Of a stretch of DNA of 64,000 bases, positions 52,654 through 63,398 are shown piece after piece. Every line of letters starts with the position of its first letter. The stretch's first letter is position 1. The notes beneath the pieces were generated by a model. It saw nothing but the letters and a program-made list of their open reading frames with translations, did not search any database and had not been told where the DNA came from. The DNA comes from Vulcanimicrobiota bacterium (lineage in GTDB: Bacteria > Vulcanimicrobiota > Vulcanimicrobiia > Vulcanimicrobiales > Vulcanimicrobiaceae). Position numbers and translations under genes: made by a program. The DNA is taken from contig DAHUZB010000005.1 in the NCBI GenBank assembly GCA_027306785.1, forward strand, positions 62,001 to 126,000, given 5' to 3'.

Positions 52654-53765
52654 GGCGACGCTCCGCGCAGGCGCGCATACGGAACGCAGGTCACCCGGCC
52701 GCTCGCCGAGCCGATCGCAACGCAGTCCGAGAGCGCGGCGGGAGTGCTGCCGGCGAGCACGCCGCCGATCCGCAGGCCGCCGATCGCGCGCCCGTCGCGC
52801 AGGTCGAGCGCGCTCAACGTTCCCGACGCATCGCCGAGATAGGCGACGCCGCCCCGGATCGCCGCTCCCCCGAGCGAGCGTCCCGCGAGCCCGGCGCTCC
52901 AGCGCAACGTCCCGTCCGCGGCGGCGTAGCTCGCAACGCGCGCCGCGAACGGCGAGCCGACGAGCAGCGCGCCGGCGGCGTACGTCACGCGGGTCGGCAA
53001 CGCGACGGGACCGGCGTCGATCTCGCGGTCGAAGCGCAACGTACCGCTCGCGATGTCGACGGCATAGAGATGTTCGTGGGCGATCCGCCCCGCCGCGCGA
53101 AAGTAGATGCCGTAGACGGCGCGGTCGCCGAATGCAAGCGGCTCTTCGCCCACGAACGCCGCGTCGCGCGGCAGCGCGACGCGCGCAAGCAGCCTCCCGT
53201 CGCGCACGCGCAGCACCGCCACCTCGTTCGGATAGGCGCCGCTCGTCGCGATGCGCCCCTCGCCGACCGCCACCGCACCGCTCAGCGTCGCGGCCGACCC
53301 GAGAAACCGGCGCCACCGATACGCGCCGGTACGCGCATCGCGCGCAACGATCTCGCCGCCGCCGTCGTGCAGAATCGCAAGACCGTCGACGATCGCAAGC
53401 GCGGATGTCGCGCTGCCCGCCACGCCGTAGGCCCACCGTTCGGTGCCGTCGTCGCCGACGGCCGTGACGCGGTTGATTCCCGGTCCGGCAAGCGCGTAGA
53501 CGGGCGGCGCGTAGGTGAGGTAGCGCGGGCTCCCCGCGCCGACGATTGCGAGCCCGCCTTCGAGCGCGGGCGGCGACCAGATACCGCCGGGGAGCCGGAG
53601 GTGCAAACGCACGTGTCCGTTCGTCTCATCGAGCGCATAGAGATCGCCGCGCGTATCGCCGATGAAGACCATGTGCGCGCGCGCGACCGGCGCGGCCACG
53701 ACCGCACCGGCGGCCTGCAGATGCCAGCCGCCGAGCGCGGCGATGAGTGCAAGCGCCCTCGTCAT
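52650..53765 (-). CDS. PQQ-like beta-propeller protein A
   Basis: A 371-aa propeller protein with a signal peptide (TRALALIAALGGWHLQAAGA). Blades include LYALDETNGHVRL, VTAVGDDGTERWAYG, VARDARTGAYRWRR, LYAVDIASGTLRF and ASYAAADGTLRWSAG. ATG 53765 has GAAGG upstream and starts 13 bases after the MFS gene end; its stop overlaps propeller B by ATGA. The two propellers differ in sequence and probably arose by an old duplication. Function is unknown. Confidence 0.75.
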   Translation of the reverse strand: MTRALALIAALGGWHLQAAGAVVAAPVARAHMVFIGDTRGDLYALDETNGHVRLHLRLPGGIWSPPALEGGLAIVGAGSPRYLTYAPPVYALAGPGINRVTAVGDDGTERWAYGVAGSATSALAIVDGLAILHDGGGEIVARDARTGAYRWRRFLGSAATLSGAVAVGEGRIATSGAYPNEVAVLRVRDGRLLARVALPRDAAFVGEEPLAFGDRAVYGIYFRAAGRIAHEHLYAVDIASGTLRFDREIDAGPVALPTRVTYAAGALLVGSPFAARVASYAAADGTLRWSAGLAGRSLGGAAIRGGVAYLGDASGTLSALDLRDGRAIGGLRIGGVLAGSTPAALSDCVAIGSASGRVTCVPYARLRGASP

Positions 53766-53778
53766 CGTCGAGCCTTCG

Positions 53779-55005
53779 TCACGCCTCGGCGCTCGCGCCT
53801 GCGCTCTCGCGTTCTTCCGGGGGCGCGATCGCATGAAAGAACCGATAGTAGAGCGCGGCGTTGAGCAATTGAAAGAAGGCGGCCGCTTCGAGAATCGCGC
53901 CGTCCCACACGTACTCGAGCAGCGCGCCCGCGACGCTCGGACCGAGCGTCGAACCGATCTGCGAGGGGAGGTTCGAGAGGCTTGCCACGCGCGAGCGTTC
54001 GGGCGGCGGCACGATCCCCATAACGTAGGACTGACGCACCGAGATCGTCACGCTGTTGAAGAGCATGCGCACGAGATAGACGAGCGCGGCGAGCGTGAAG
54101 GTGGGCATGAACGGCATGAGCGCGAGAAGCGCGCACGAGACGACGCGCAGCGCGACGACCGTGCGTACTGCGCCGCCGATCGCCCGTTCGAGCCGCGAAG
54201 CCGCGGTGAAGGCGAGCGAGACGCAGAGCGCGATCGCAAAATAGGCCAAGCCGATTTGGTGCGCGTCGGCTCCGTAGCGCACGTGGAACCACAACACGAG
54301 CATCGAGCCGAGAAAGCCCACCGCGAGCCCGTTCGTGGCGTTGGTCACCGCGAGGCGCGCAACGATACCGCGGCTCACCTTGCTGAGGGCGATGCGCCCG
54401 CGGCCGGTTGCTTCGATGCGGTGTGCTTCGCGCAGCGGCAACACGGAGAGCGAAAGCGCGATGCCGATCAGCCCGGTGAGTGCGAAGATCGCGTGAAACG
54501 CCGCAATGCGCGGCCAATGCAGCGAGGCGAACAGCGCGGGCGCGCCGGTAACCGCGAAGCCGAACGCGCCCGACAGCGACGCCACCGACGAGAGACGGGC
54601 GAAGGTACGCGTGCGATCGCCTCCGCGCGCGTACTCGGCAACGAGCGCCTGTTCGGCCGAGAAGTACGGGCCGAACGCACCGCCCGATGCGGGGCTGCCG
54701 CCGCGGCCGATCGTGCCGAGCGCGCCCGCGATCGCGAGCACCCACATCGGCGCATCGGCGAGAAAGGCGAACGCCGAGATCGCGGTGAGGACGCTGAAGA
54801 GCAGCAGCACGCTCTTGCGCCCGTAGCGATCGGCGACGAAACCCGCGAGCAGCGCGAGCAGCGCGCCGCCCGCGGTCCAAAACGCGACGATCCCGCCCAC
54901 CTGCGCCGCGCTCGCACCGCGCGCGAGCAGGTAGAGCGGAACGAGCACCGCGAGATAACTCTGCGAAAAGCTCCGCAGCGAACGTCCGACGAGCAACCAG
55001 CGCAT
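53779..55005 (-). CDS. MFS transporter (12 helices)
   Basis: A 408-aa major facilitator protein. It has motif A in the helix 2-3 loop (GFVADRYGRKSVLLL, near residue 55), and about twelve membrane helices. The start is ATG 55005 with no strong ribosome site. It follows the GNAT gene by 12 bases and heads the two propeller genes. Substrate is unknown. Positioning next to exported propellers could mean a shared envelope function, but nothing in the sequence proves it. Confidence 0.85.
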   Translation of the reverse strand: MRWLLVGRSLRSFSQSYLAVLVPLYLLARGASAAQVGGIVAFWTAGGALLALLAGFVADRYGRKSVLLLFSVLTAISAFAFLADAPMWVLAIAGALGTIGRGGSPASGGAFGPYFSAEQALVAEYARGGDRTRTFARLSSVASLSGAFGFAVTGAPALFASLHWPRIAAFHAIFALTGLIGIALSLSVLPLREAHRIEATGRGRIALSKVSRGIVARLAVTNATNGLAVGFLGSMLVLWFHVRYGADAHQIGLAYFAIALCVSLAFTAASRLERAIGGAVRTVVALRVVSCALLALMPFMPTFTLAALVYLVRMLFNSVTISVRQSYVMGIVPPPERSRVASLSNLPSQIGSTLGPSVAGALLEYVWDGAILEAAAFFQLLNAALYYRFFHAIAPPEERESAGASAEA

Positions 55006-55017
55006 GCGCGAACCGCG

Positions 55018-55614
55018 TCAGAGGAGCGGCACGCGCGGTGCGGCCTCGCGCGGCACGAGCCCGACCGAACGCGGATCGGGTGCGAATTCGACCTGTCGCT
55101 TGAAGGGCACGAACCCCGAACGTTCGTAAAAGCGCACCGCGTCGGGATGGTCGAGGGTGCACGTATGCACCCAAAAGCGCCGAATCGGCCGCGACCACGC
55201 GCGTTCGATCGCGCGATTCATCATCCACCGTCCGATACCCGCGCCGATCGACGGCGCCGCGAGTGCGAAGTAGCTGAGCTCGCACTCGCCCTCCTCGCGA
55301 AAATCCAGCTCCACCAATCCCTCGTCCGAACCGTCGAGCGAAAGGCTGTAGACTTCCACGCGATCGTCGTCGAGGATCGCACGCAGGGCGGCATCATCGA
55401 GCGCGAGCCGCGAGAACCAGAGGTACTCGTCGCCGACCTTGTGATAGAGCGCGCGATACCAGGCGTTCGACGGGCGCTCCACGCGGCGAAGCCGCGCGCG
55501 CACGCCGGGCGGATCTCCGCGCGGCGGCGGCGGGGCGTGCATCTCGAGACAGGTGACGACGTTGACGAGTGTCCCGCGACGAATGTCGTAGTAGCCGTCC
55601 GGCAGATCCAGCAT
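55018..55614 (-). CDS. GNAT-family N-acetyltransferase
   Basis: A 198-aa acetyltransferase. Strand-turn-helix for acetyl-CoA is seen in [25 protein letters not shown], and the C-terminal part in [23 protein letters not shown] is typical of GNAT proteins. I use ATG 55614; the frame stays open to a TTG at 55641. It is divergent from the methylmalonyl-CoA mutase gene, 62 bases apart. Acceptor unknown. Confidence 0.88.
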   Translation of the reverse strand: MLDLPDGYYDIRRGTLVNVVTCLEMHAPPPPRGDPPGVRARLRRVERPSNAWYRALYHKVGDEYLWFSRLALDDAALRAILDDDRVEVYSLSLDGSDEGLVELDFREEGECELSYFALAAPSIGAGIGRWMMNRAIERAWSRPIRRFWVHTCTLDHPDAVRFYERSGFVPFKRQVEFAPDPRSVGLVPREAAPRVPLL

Positions 55615-55661
55615 GCGATGAGCTTCGCACGGCGCGGACAAGTACCCCCGGCCGCCGCGCC

Positions 55662-55670
55662 GAAGGAGGT
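55662..55670 (+). promoter_or_regulatory. Strong ribosome binding site of the mutase gene
   Basis: GAAGGAGGT ends six bases before ATG 55677. It is nearly full-length anti-16S complement and fixes the start, making the longer upstream frame unlikely. Confidence 0.8.
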
Positions 55671-55676
55671 GCGGCT

Positions 55677-57253
<1,577 letters not shown>

Positions 57254-57257
<4 letters not shown>

Positions 57258-57652
57258 CGATCGATCACATCGCGATCGTCGTCAAAGATCTCGAAAAGAC
57301 GATCGAACTCTATACCGCGACGCTCGGATTCCGTCAGGTCTATCGCGAGATCGTCGCCGATCAAGGTATCGAAGCGGTCGGCCTCGAGGCGGGCGATTCG
57401 ATCGTCGAACTGCTGCGTCCGCTCGACGAGAGCTCGCCGGTCGCGCGGTTTCGCGGTGAGGCGGAGAGCAAGCTCCATCATACCGCCTATCGCGTCGACG
57501 ATATCGAGGCCGCGCTCGCCGCCTATCGGGCGAAGGGCGTTCGTCTGATCGACGAACGTCCGCGCCGCGGTGCTCACGGCAACCTGATCGCCTTCCTTCA
57601 CCCGAAATCGACCGGCGGCGTGCTGATCGAACTCTGCCAAAAGTCGCACTGA
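57254..57652 (+). CDS. mce: Methylmalonyl-CoA epimerase
   Basis: A 132-aa vicinal-oxygen-chelate protein that epimerises methylmalonyl-CoA for the mutase. Metal ligands are in IDHIAIVV (His near residue 4), [10 protein letters not shown] (His) and the C-terminal Glu in GVLIELCQ. It starts GTG 57254, overlapping the mutase stop, with AAGGAGG just upstream. Its position with mutase and carboxylase subunits completes the propionyl-CoA route. Confidence 0.94.
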
Positions 57653-57723
57653 CGCGCGTAACGCGCGCGCGCATTCACAAGACCTTCTCGGCGCCTGCAT
57701 GATGCGCGCGGTACGCTTGCTTC

Positions 57724-58764
57724 ATGAGCGCATCCGTCGATTGGTACTTCGATCGCGCGCCGCGCATCGTCATCTGGGAGATGACGCGCGCCTGCGCGCT
57801 CGCCTGCACGCACTGCCGAGCCGAGGCGGTGCCTCGGCGTCACGCCGACGAACTCTCGACCGGCGAGGCGTTCGATCTCGTCGAACAGATCGTGGAGAGC
57901 GGCGCTTCGCTCTTCGTATTGAGCGGCGGCGATCCGCTCATGCGCGACGACGTCTATAAGATCGTCACCTACGCACGTACCCGCGGCCTCACGGTCGCCG
58001 TGACGCCGAGCGCGACCGGACGGCTTACCGACGATGCGCTGCTGCGCCTCGAAGCGGCGGGCGCCCATCGCATCGCCCTCAGCCTCGATGCTCCCGACGC
58101 GGAAGCGCACGACGCGTTCCGCGGCGTTCGCGGATCGTACGATCGAACGCTGCGCGCGCTGCGCAGCGCTCGCGAGATCGGGCTCGACGTGCAGATCAAC
58201 ACCACGCTCTCGCGTCGCAACCACGAGCGCGTCGACGAATTCGCCGCCCTGCTCGCGACGCTCGATATCGCGCTCTGGAGCATCTTCTTCCTCGTGCCGG
58301 TCGGCCGCGCATCGCTCGAACTGATGCTCGACGCGCAAGAGACCGACGCCGCCTTCGAGCGGATCGCCAAGGTCGCCGCCGACGCGCCCTTCGCCGTCAA
58401 GACGACCGAAGCGCCGCATTTCCGCCGCTATCTCGCGCAGCACTACCCCGGTACGCCGAGTCGTCCGGGCGTGGGAGACGGACGCGGATTCGTCTTCGTC
58501 TCGCACGTCGGCGAGGTCTATCCGAGCGGATTCATGCCGATCTCGGCGGGCAACGTACGCACGACCCCGCTGCGCACGATCTACCGCGAGCACGAACTCT
58601 TCGTGCGGCTGCGGCAGCCTTGGACCTTCGCCGGCAAGTGCGGCTACTGCGAGTTCAACGCGATCTGCGGCGGCTCGCGCGCCCGCGCCTATGCCGTGAC
58701 GGGAAAGCCGTTCGGCAGCGATCCCACCTGTTCGTATCAACCGGCCCGGAGCACCGATGTTTAA
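57724..58764 (+). CDS. Radical SAM/SPASM protein (TIGR04053-like)
   Basis: A 346-aa radical SAM enzyme. The 4Fe-4S site is C24-x3-C28-x2-C31, followed by FVLSGGDPLMRDD. KTTEAPHFRR and GFVFVSHVGEVYPSGF are typical of the BA_1875 (TIGR04053) group. The C-terminal SPASM cluster is in CGYCEFNAICGGSRARAY. Relatives cluster with heme/heme d1 type NirJ enzymes and with peptide modification. Here it overlaps the NirJ/AhbC-like gene by eight bases. Substrate is not known. Confidence 0.85.
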   Translation: MSASVDWYFDRAPRIVIWEMTRACALACTHCRAEAVPRRHADELSTGEAFDLVEQIVESGASLFVLSGGDPLMRDDVYKIVTYARTRGLTVAVTPSATGRLTDDALLRLEAAGAHRIALSLDAPDAEAHDAFRGVRGSYDRTLRALRSAREIGLDVQINTTLSRRNHERVDEFAALLATLDIALWSIFFLVPVGRASLELMLDAQETDAAFERIAKVAADAPFAVKTTEAPHFRRYLAQHYPGTPSRPGVGDGRGFVFVSHVGEVYPSGFMPISAGNVRTTPLRTIYREHELFVRLRQPWTFAGKCGYCEFNAICGGSRARAYAVTGKPFGSDPTCSYQPARSTDV

Positions 58765-59929
58765 CGTTACCAAGATCATCTGCAACCACGCCCAGCCGAT
58801 GGACGCGCTGCGCTACGGACACGGCGCGGGCGCGCCGACCTCCGCTCACGCGCGCCGTCCGGTCGTCGTGTGGAACGTTACCCGTACGTGCAATCTGCGT
58901 TGCACGCACTGCTACAGCGATTCCGCCGCTCAAAAATACACGGGCGAGCTCACCTTCGACGAGGGCTGCGCGCTGCTCGACGATCTGGCTTCGTACGGTG
59001 TTCCGGCGGTGCTGCTCTCCGGCGGTGAACCGCTCGCGCGCCCCGATCTACTGCGGCTCGCCGAGTACGCGCGTTCCATCGGCATCAAGCTGACGCTCTC
59101 GACCAACGGAACGTTGATCGACGAACGCGCCGCGGCGCGCATCAAAGAGCTCGGCTTCACCTACGTCGGCGTCTCGTTCGACGGCGTGGGCGCGACCAAC
59201 GATCGCTTTCGCGGCGTCGAAGGCGCTTTCGAACGCGCGCTGCGCGGCATACGCAATCTCAAAGCGGTCGGCCAGAAGGTCGGCTTGCGGCTCACGCTTA
59301 CCCCCGCGACCGTGGCGGATCTCGACCCCATCTTCGATTTCATCGAACGCGAACGCATCGAGCGCGCCTGCTTCTATCACCTCGTTCCGGCGGGACGCGG
59401 TAGTTCGCTCGGAACGCTCGCGCCCGAGGCGACGCGCGGCGCCCTCGAACGGATCTTCGCCCGCACACGTGCGCTCGCCGACGCGGGTGACCCGCGCGAA
59501 ATCCTCACCGTCGACAATCACGCCGACGCCGCGTACGCGGCGATGTGGCTGGAGCGCGAAGGTGCGCCGCACGCGGTCGAGGCCGCCGCCGCGCTGCGGT
59601 GGAACGGCGGCGGGAACAACTCGTCGGGCATCGGCATCGCCGATATCGACTGGCTCGGCAACGTGCATCCCGACCAATTCTTGCAGACGATCACGCTCGG
59701 AAACGTCCGCGAACGGCCCTTCAGCGAGATCTGGAGCGATCCGGCGCAGCCGATTCTCTCGAAGTTGCGCGAGCGGCGGGCGCACGTGGAAGGGCGCTGC
59801 CGCGACTGTCGCTTCTTCGGCACCTGCGGCGGAAATTTCCGGGCACGCGCCTATGCCCTTACCGGAAATCTCTGGGCCTCGGATCCCGGCTGCTATCTGA
59901 GCGACGACGAGATCGCCGCGACCGCGTGA
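58757..59929 (+). CDS. Radical SAM/SPASM protein (NirJ/AhbC-like)
   Basis: A 390-aa radical SAM enzyme with C45-x3-C49-x2-C52, SGGEPLARPD, and the family block TVDNHADAAYAAMWL. GIADIDWLGNVHPDQF follows, then a C-terminal SPASM cluster (CRDCRFFGTCGGNFRARAYA). It resembles NirJ and AhbC, which act on siroheme-derived tetrapyrroles for heme d1 or the alternative heme route. No other heme genes are in view, so modification of another substrate is possible. It is coupled to the preceding rSAM gene and converges with the LrgB-DUF4127 gene. Confidence 0.82.
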   Translation: MFNVTKIICNHAQPMDALRYGHGAGAPTSAHARRPVVVWNVTRTCNLRCTHCYSDSAAQKYTGELTFDEGCALLDDLASYGVPAVLLSGGEPLARPDLLRLAEYARSIGIKLTLSTNGTLIDERAAARIKELGFTYVGVSFDGVGATNDRFRGVEGAFERALRGIRNLKAVGQKVGLRLTLTPATVADLDPIFDFIERERIERACFYHLVPAGRGSSLGTLAPEATRGALERIFARTRALADAGDPREILTVDNHADAAYAAMWLEREGAPHAVEAAAALRWNGGGNNSSGIGIADIDWLGNVHPDQFLQTITLGNVRERPFSEIWSDPAQPILSKLRERRAHVEGRCRDCRFFGTCGGNFRARAYALTGNLWASDPGCYLSDDEIAATA

Positions 59930-59944
59930 GACGCGCGCACGCCG

Positions 59945-62155
59945 CTACGGCGACGGCGCCAAGCGCACCTCGATACGTGTCTCGAAGGTGCGATCCCACG
60001 GCAGCGTGATGCGCATCGCCGCGATGTGCAGCGCGGGGTAGAGCTCGGCGAGCGTGCGTCGTGCCGCATACCAGAGCAGGGCGCGATTGCGTTGCGCGGC
60101 CGCCTCCGCGACGGCGGGCAAGAGATAGGTGTGATCGCGCACGCCCTGTGCGTCGAGCCAGTCGTTGAGCGCGGGACGCACGGCGGTGTGAAAGTCACCG
60201 TCGTCGACGAAGCGCATGAAGGTAAACGTGGCGTGCGCGAGCGCATCGTAGCTGCCCATGCGGCGGCCGCTGCCCGCCGCGATCGCCTCGGCGAGCGCGG
60301 TGCCGACGGTGTTCGCATCGGTATTCCACGCCGCGTACGCGTCCAGGCCCGCGGCTATCCGATCGTGCAGCAGCCGTTCGGTAAACGCGGCTTGTTCCGC
60401 ATAGCCGCCCTCGAACGAGAGATCGGCGAGCGCGACCGAGCGGTGCACCGCGATCGCGTCGCGCATGGCGCCGACGAACGCGTCGTCGAGGGCCGCGCCC
60501 GTGTGCGGAAGGTGCACGAAGAGCGTGAGATCGGGCGCGCGATCGTCGCGCACGCCGCCGCAGCGCGCGATCAGCCGATCGATCGTCGTATCGACCGGTG
60601 CGAACTCGAGCGGATCCTGATACGCCGCGCCCTCCGGCGTGGAATAGACGACCGCGACGTGCGGGCGCCAGTGCGCGCCGCGCGCGAGCGCCTGCGCGAC
60701 GAACGCCATGCCCAGCTCATCGGCACCCGGTTCGATCGCGACGCGCTCGCCGAGGCCGAGGCGTCGCGCATGCGCGTCGAGCGCGCGGTATTCCGGCACG
60801 TGCAGTCCGTAGGGTTTGGCATCGTCCTGACCGAGCACGAGTTCGCTGAAATCGCCCGCGCGCACGCCGTCGATCAGGAGCCGATCGATGCCGTAGTCGC
60901 GCGCGCGCGCCTGCAAATAGGCCCGCAGCAGCGGCTTCCCGATCAGCGCCCGCAGGCGAGCCGCCTCGGCCTCTTCCGAGGGCAGCGGCGGATCGTGCAG
61001 GTTCGCGTACGCCTGCAGATACGTCCAGGCGGGACCAGCCGCGAAGAACGAGGCCGCGTCGCCGATGGCCGGAACGCCGGTAGGCGCGAGACGCATGATC
61101 GTACCGAAGACCGCGACACGCGCGCGCGGATCGCGTCGCCGCAGCCGCGCGAGCGCGCGCATGCGAAAGTACGCATCGGCGTACGACACGCTCGGAACGC
61201 GCGCCGCGACGAGCCCGCCGTAGGCGAGCATATCGCTCGAGAGCACGTATGCGTCGGTACGCGGCGCACGGCCGAAGAGCCACGCGAGAATGCGATCGGG
61301 TTCGCCGAAGTGCAGGTAGCGTCCGAGCTCCGCGCGCGGCGGCTCGACGACCGAACGCCCCGCGATCTCGCCGAGCAGTTCCGGGAGCTGCTGCGTCACC
61401 GGGCGATCGTCGAGCGGAACGTAGACGATCGGCGGCTCCGCGGCCGACGCCGCGCGCGTTACGAGCAGCCCGACGATCAGTAGCGGCAGCAAGAGGCGCG
61501 CGACCAGCGGCAGGACGAGCGCGGTGAGGATCGCGTTGAGCCCCATGGCGAGACCGGAGAACGCCGATGCGGCGAGGTCGAGCGTGAAGAGACGTGCCGT
61601 GCCGACGCCGTGCGACGCCGTGCCGATCGCGACGCCCGCGATGCGATGCGGCACGCGACGCAGCACCGCGCGCGCCGCGAGCGCCCCGACGACGCCGCTG
61701 AGCACCGCGAAGACGCCGCTAAGCGCCGGGATGCCGCCGATCTGCGCGCTGACCGCCATCGCGACCGGCGTCGTCACGGCCTTGGCGGCGAACGAACGCA
61801 CGATCGCGTCGCTGCAGCCGAAGGCACGGGCGAGCCCGATCGCGGAGAGCACGACCGCGGCCGAGCCGCTACAGAGCGCGCAGAGGATGGCCACCGCGTC
61901 GCGCGCGATCGCGCGCAGTTCGCGAAAGAGCGGCACGGCGAGCGCGATGGTCGCCGGAATCAACAGAAACGAGATGCCCGCGGTCGCGCGTGCGTACCGC
62001 GGGTACGACGTGTGCGTCGCGAGCAGGATCGCGATGATCGCGAGCGTGCTCGTGACGACGGGATGGAGGAGCGGCGTGTCGCCGAAGGCGCGGGCCAAGC
62101 GTTGCGCGCCGAGATAGATCGCCACCGTGAGCACGGTCCACAGCACGACGCTCAC
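59945..62155 (-). CDS. LrgB-like membrane domain fused to DUF4127
   Basis: A 736-aa fusion. Residues 1-~225 are LrgB/CidB-like with about seven helices, including GISFLLIPATIALAVPL, SHGVGTARLF and GLAMGLNAILTALVLPLV, the usual end of LrgB. A hydrophobic segment ending in an AxA-like site follows. From ~240 a DUF4127 domain begins with VYVPLDDRPVT and contains SSDMLAYGGLVAAR, LGADELGMA-like and TDANTVGTALA. The second half would lie outside the membrane. GTG 62155 overlaps the lrgA stop. Because the operon also has murQ and an amino-sugar kinase, a role in releasing or importing cell-wall sugars is likely, but DUF4127 chemistry is unknown. Confidence 0.75.
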   Translation of the reverse strand: MSVVLWTVLTVAIYLGAQRLARAFGDTPLLHPVVTSTLAIIAILLATHTSYPRYARATAGISFLLIPATIALAVPLFRELRAIARDAVAILCALCSGSAAVVLSAIGLARAFGCSDAIVRSFAAKAVTTPVAMAVSAQIGGIPALSGVFAVLSGVVGALAARAVLRRVPHRIAGVAIGTASHGVGTARLFTLDLAASAFSGLAMGLNAILTALVLPLVARLLLPLLIVGLLVTRAASAAEPPIVYVPLDDRPVTQQLPELLGEIAGRSVVEPPRAELGRYLHFGEPDRILAWLFGRAPRTDAYVLSSDMLAYGGLVAARVPSVSYADAYFRMRALARLRRRDPRARVAVFGTIMRLAPTGVPAIGDAASFFAAGPAWTYLQAYANLHDPPLPSEEAEAARLRALIGKPLLRAYLQARARDYGIDRLLIDGVRAGDFSELVLGQDDAKPYGLHVPEYRALDAHARRLGLGERVAIEPGADELGMAFVAQALARGAHWRPHVAVVYSTPEGAAYQDPLEFAPVDTTIDRLIARCGGVRDDRAPDLTLFVHLPHTGAALDDAFVGAMRDAIAVHRSVALADLSFEGGYAEQAAFTERLLHDRIAAGLDAYAAWNTDANTVGTALAEAIAAGSGRRMGSYDALAHATFTFMRFVDDGDFHTAVRPALNDWLDAQGVRDHTYLLPAVAEAAAQRNRALLWYAARRTLAELYPALHIAAMRITLPWDRTFETRIEVRLAPSP

Positions 62156-62520
62156 GCGCGGCGCACCCGGCGATGGACGGCGGTTCCGACGGCGGCAGCG
62201 ACCGCGATGCCGATCAGCGTCGAGAGCACGAGCGTCACGCAGACCCCGAGCCACGCGTGGGCGAGAAGCGTGCCGTACTGCATCACGCCCACGCACGCCG
62301 GTACGAAGAGCAGCGCGAACCACCGCAACAGCAGGTGCGCCGCGCGCTCGAGCGGCGGATCGATGCGACGGCGCACCGCGAGCAGCGCGAGCAGCACGAG
62401 CATTCCGAGCACCGCGCTCGAAAAACGCAGGTGCGCGTACGCGACGAACGCATCGCAGATCGCGCCGAAGAGCACGAATCCGACGAGCGCGACGGCGACG
62501 TAACGCGAGCGGCCGCTCAC
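62152..62520 (-). CDS. LrgA/CidA-like holin-type membrane protein
   Basis: A 122-aa protein with four hydrophobic helices, short loops, and FVPACVGVMQY, a family element. LrgA/CidA proteins are holin-like and were linked to murein hydrolase control, pyruvate uptake and export. GTG 62520 overlaps the murQ stop as GTGA and its stop overlaps the LrgB-DUF4127 start. The LrgA-LrgB pairing supports both calls. Confidence 0.8.
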   Translation of the reverse strand: MSGRSRYVAVALVGFVLFGAICDAFVAYAHLRFSSAVLGMLVLLALLAVRRRIDPPLERAAHLLLRWFALLFVPACVGVMQYGTLLAHAWLGVCVTLVLSTLIGIAVAAAVGTAVHRRVRRA

Positions 62521-63398
62521 AGCAGCGCGCGGAGCGAGCCGTCGACGTCGGCGAGCAGCGCGGCCGCCGTGTCGGCATCGACGCCGCGGCGCGCCATCAC
62601 GACCGCGGTCTTCACCCGGCCTCCGGCCTGCGCGAGCAGCGCGCGTGCGCGCGTTTCGTCGATCTCGGCAAGCGTGCAGACGAGGCGTTCCGCCCGTCCG
62701 CGCAACTTCTCGTTGGTCGCGACCACGTCGACCATCAGGTTATCGTAGACCTTGCCGATGCGTACCATCAGCGCGGTCGAGATGGCGTTGAGGGCGATCT
62801 TCTGCGACGTGCCCGCCTTGAGGCGCGTCGACCCGGTCAACACTTCGGGGCCCGTCTCGAGCACGATTGCATCGCGCGCGGCGTGGATCAGCGGCGCGTT
62901 CGGTGAGTTGACGATCGCCACCGTATATGCACCGCATCCATCGGCGGCGCGCAGGGCGGCCGCCACGTAGGGAGCGCCGCCGCTCGCCGAGAGTCCGACG
63001 AGCGCATCGCCCGCCCGGACGTGCCCGCGTACCTCGCGCTCGCCCGCCTCCGCGTCGTCCTCGGCACCTTCGATCGCCGTGCGCAGCGCCGCGTTACCGC
63101 CCGCGATATGCGCGCAGACGAGCGTCGGATCGGTGCCGAAGGTCGGCGGCATCTCCGATGCGTCGAGCACGCCCAGACGCCCGCTCGTCCCCGCGCCGAT
63201 GTAATGCAGCCGTCCGCCCGCCCGCACGCGCGCGGCGATCTCTTCCACCACGCGCGCGATCGCCGCGCGCTGCGCGAGGACCGCGTCGGCCGCGCGGCGC
63301 TGATCCTCGACGATCAAGCGCACGATCTCCACCGTATCGCGTGTGTCGAGATCGCGCGAACGCGCGCTCCGTGCCTCGGTTGCGGGCAACTCGCTCAT
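62517..63398 (-). CDS. murQ: N-acetylmuramic acid 6-phosphate etherase
   Basis: Splits the lactyl ether of MurNAc-6-phosphate to GlcNAc-6-phosphate and lactate. The 293-aa SIS-fold protein has TRDTVEIVRLIVEDQR near residue 19, the phosphosugar site YIGAGTSGRLGVLDASEMPPTFG near 66, VGLSASGGAPYV, and ATNEKLRGRAERL with the catalytic region. ATG 63398 overlaps the kinase stop as ATGA. Belongs to a cell-wall recycling operon with the kinase and Lrg proteins. Confidence 0.96.
   Translation of the reverse strand: MSELPATEARSARSRDLDTRDTVEIVRLIVEDQRRAADAVLAQRAAIARVVEEIAARVRAGGRLHYIGAGTSGRLGVLDASEMPPTFGTDPTLVCAHIAGGNAALRTAIEGAEDDAEAGEREVRGHVRAGDALVGLSASGGAPYVAAALRAADGCGAYTVAIVNSPNAPLIHAARDAIVLETGPEVLTGSTRLKAGTSQKIALNAISTALMVRIGKVYDNLMVDVVATNEKLRGRAERLVCTLAEIDETRARALLAQAGGRVKTAVVMARRGVDADTAAALLADVDGSLRALL

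Noticed and set aside
53779-55285. 507-codon frame starting at 55285 over the MFS gene
   Set aside because: It is in a different frame from the MFS protein and has Arg-rich shadow composition.
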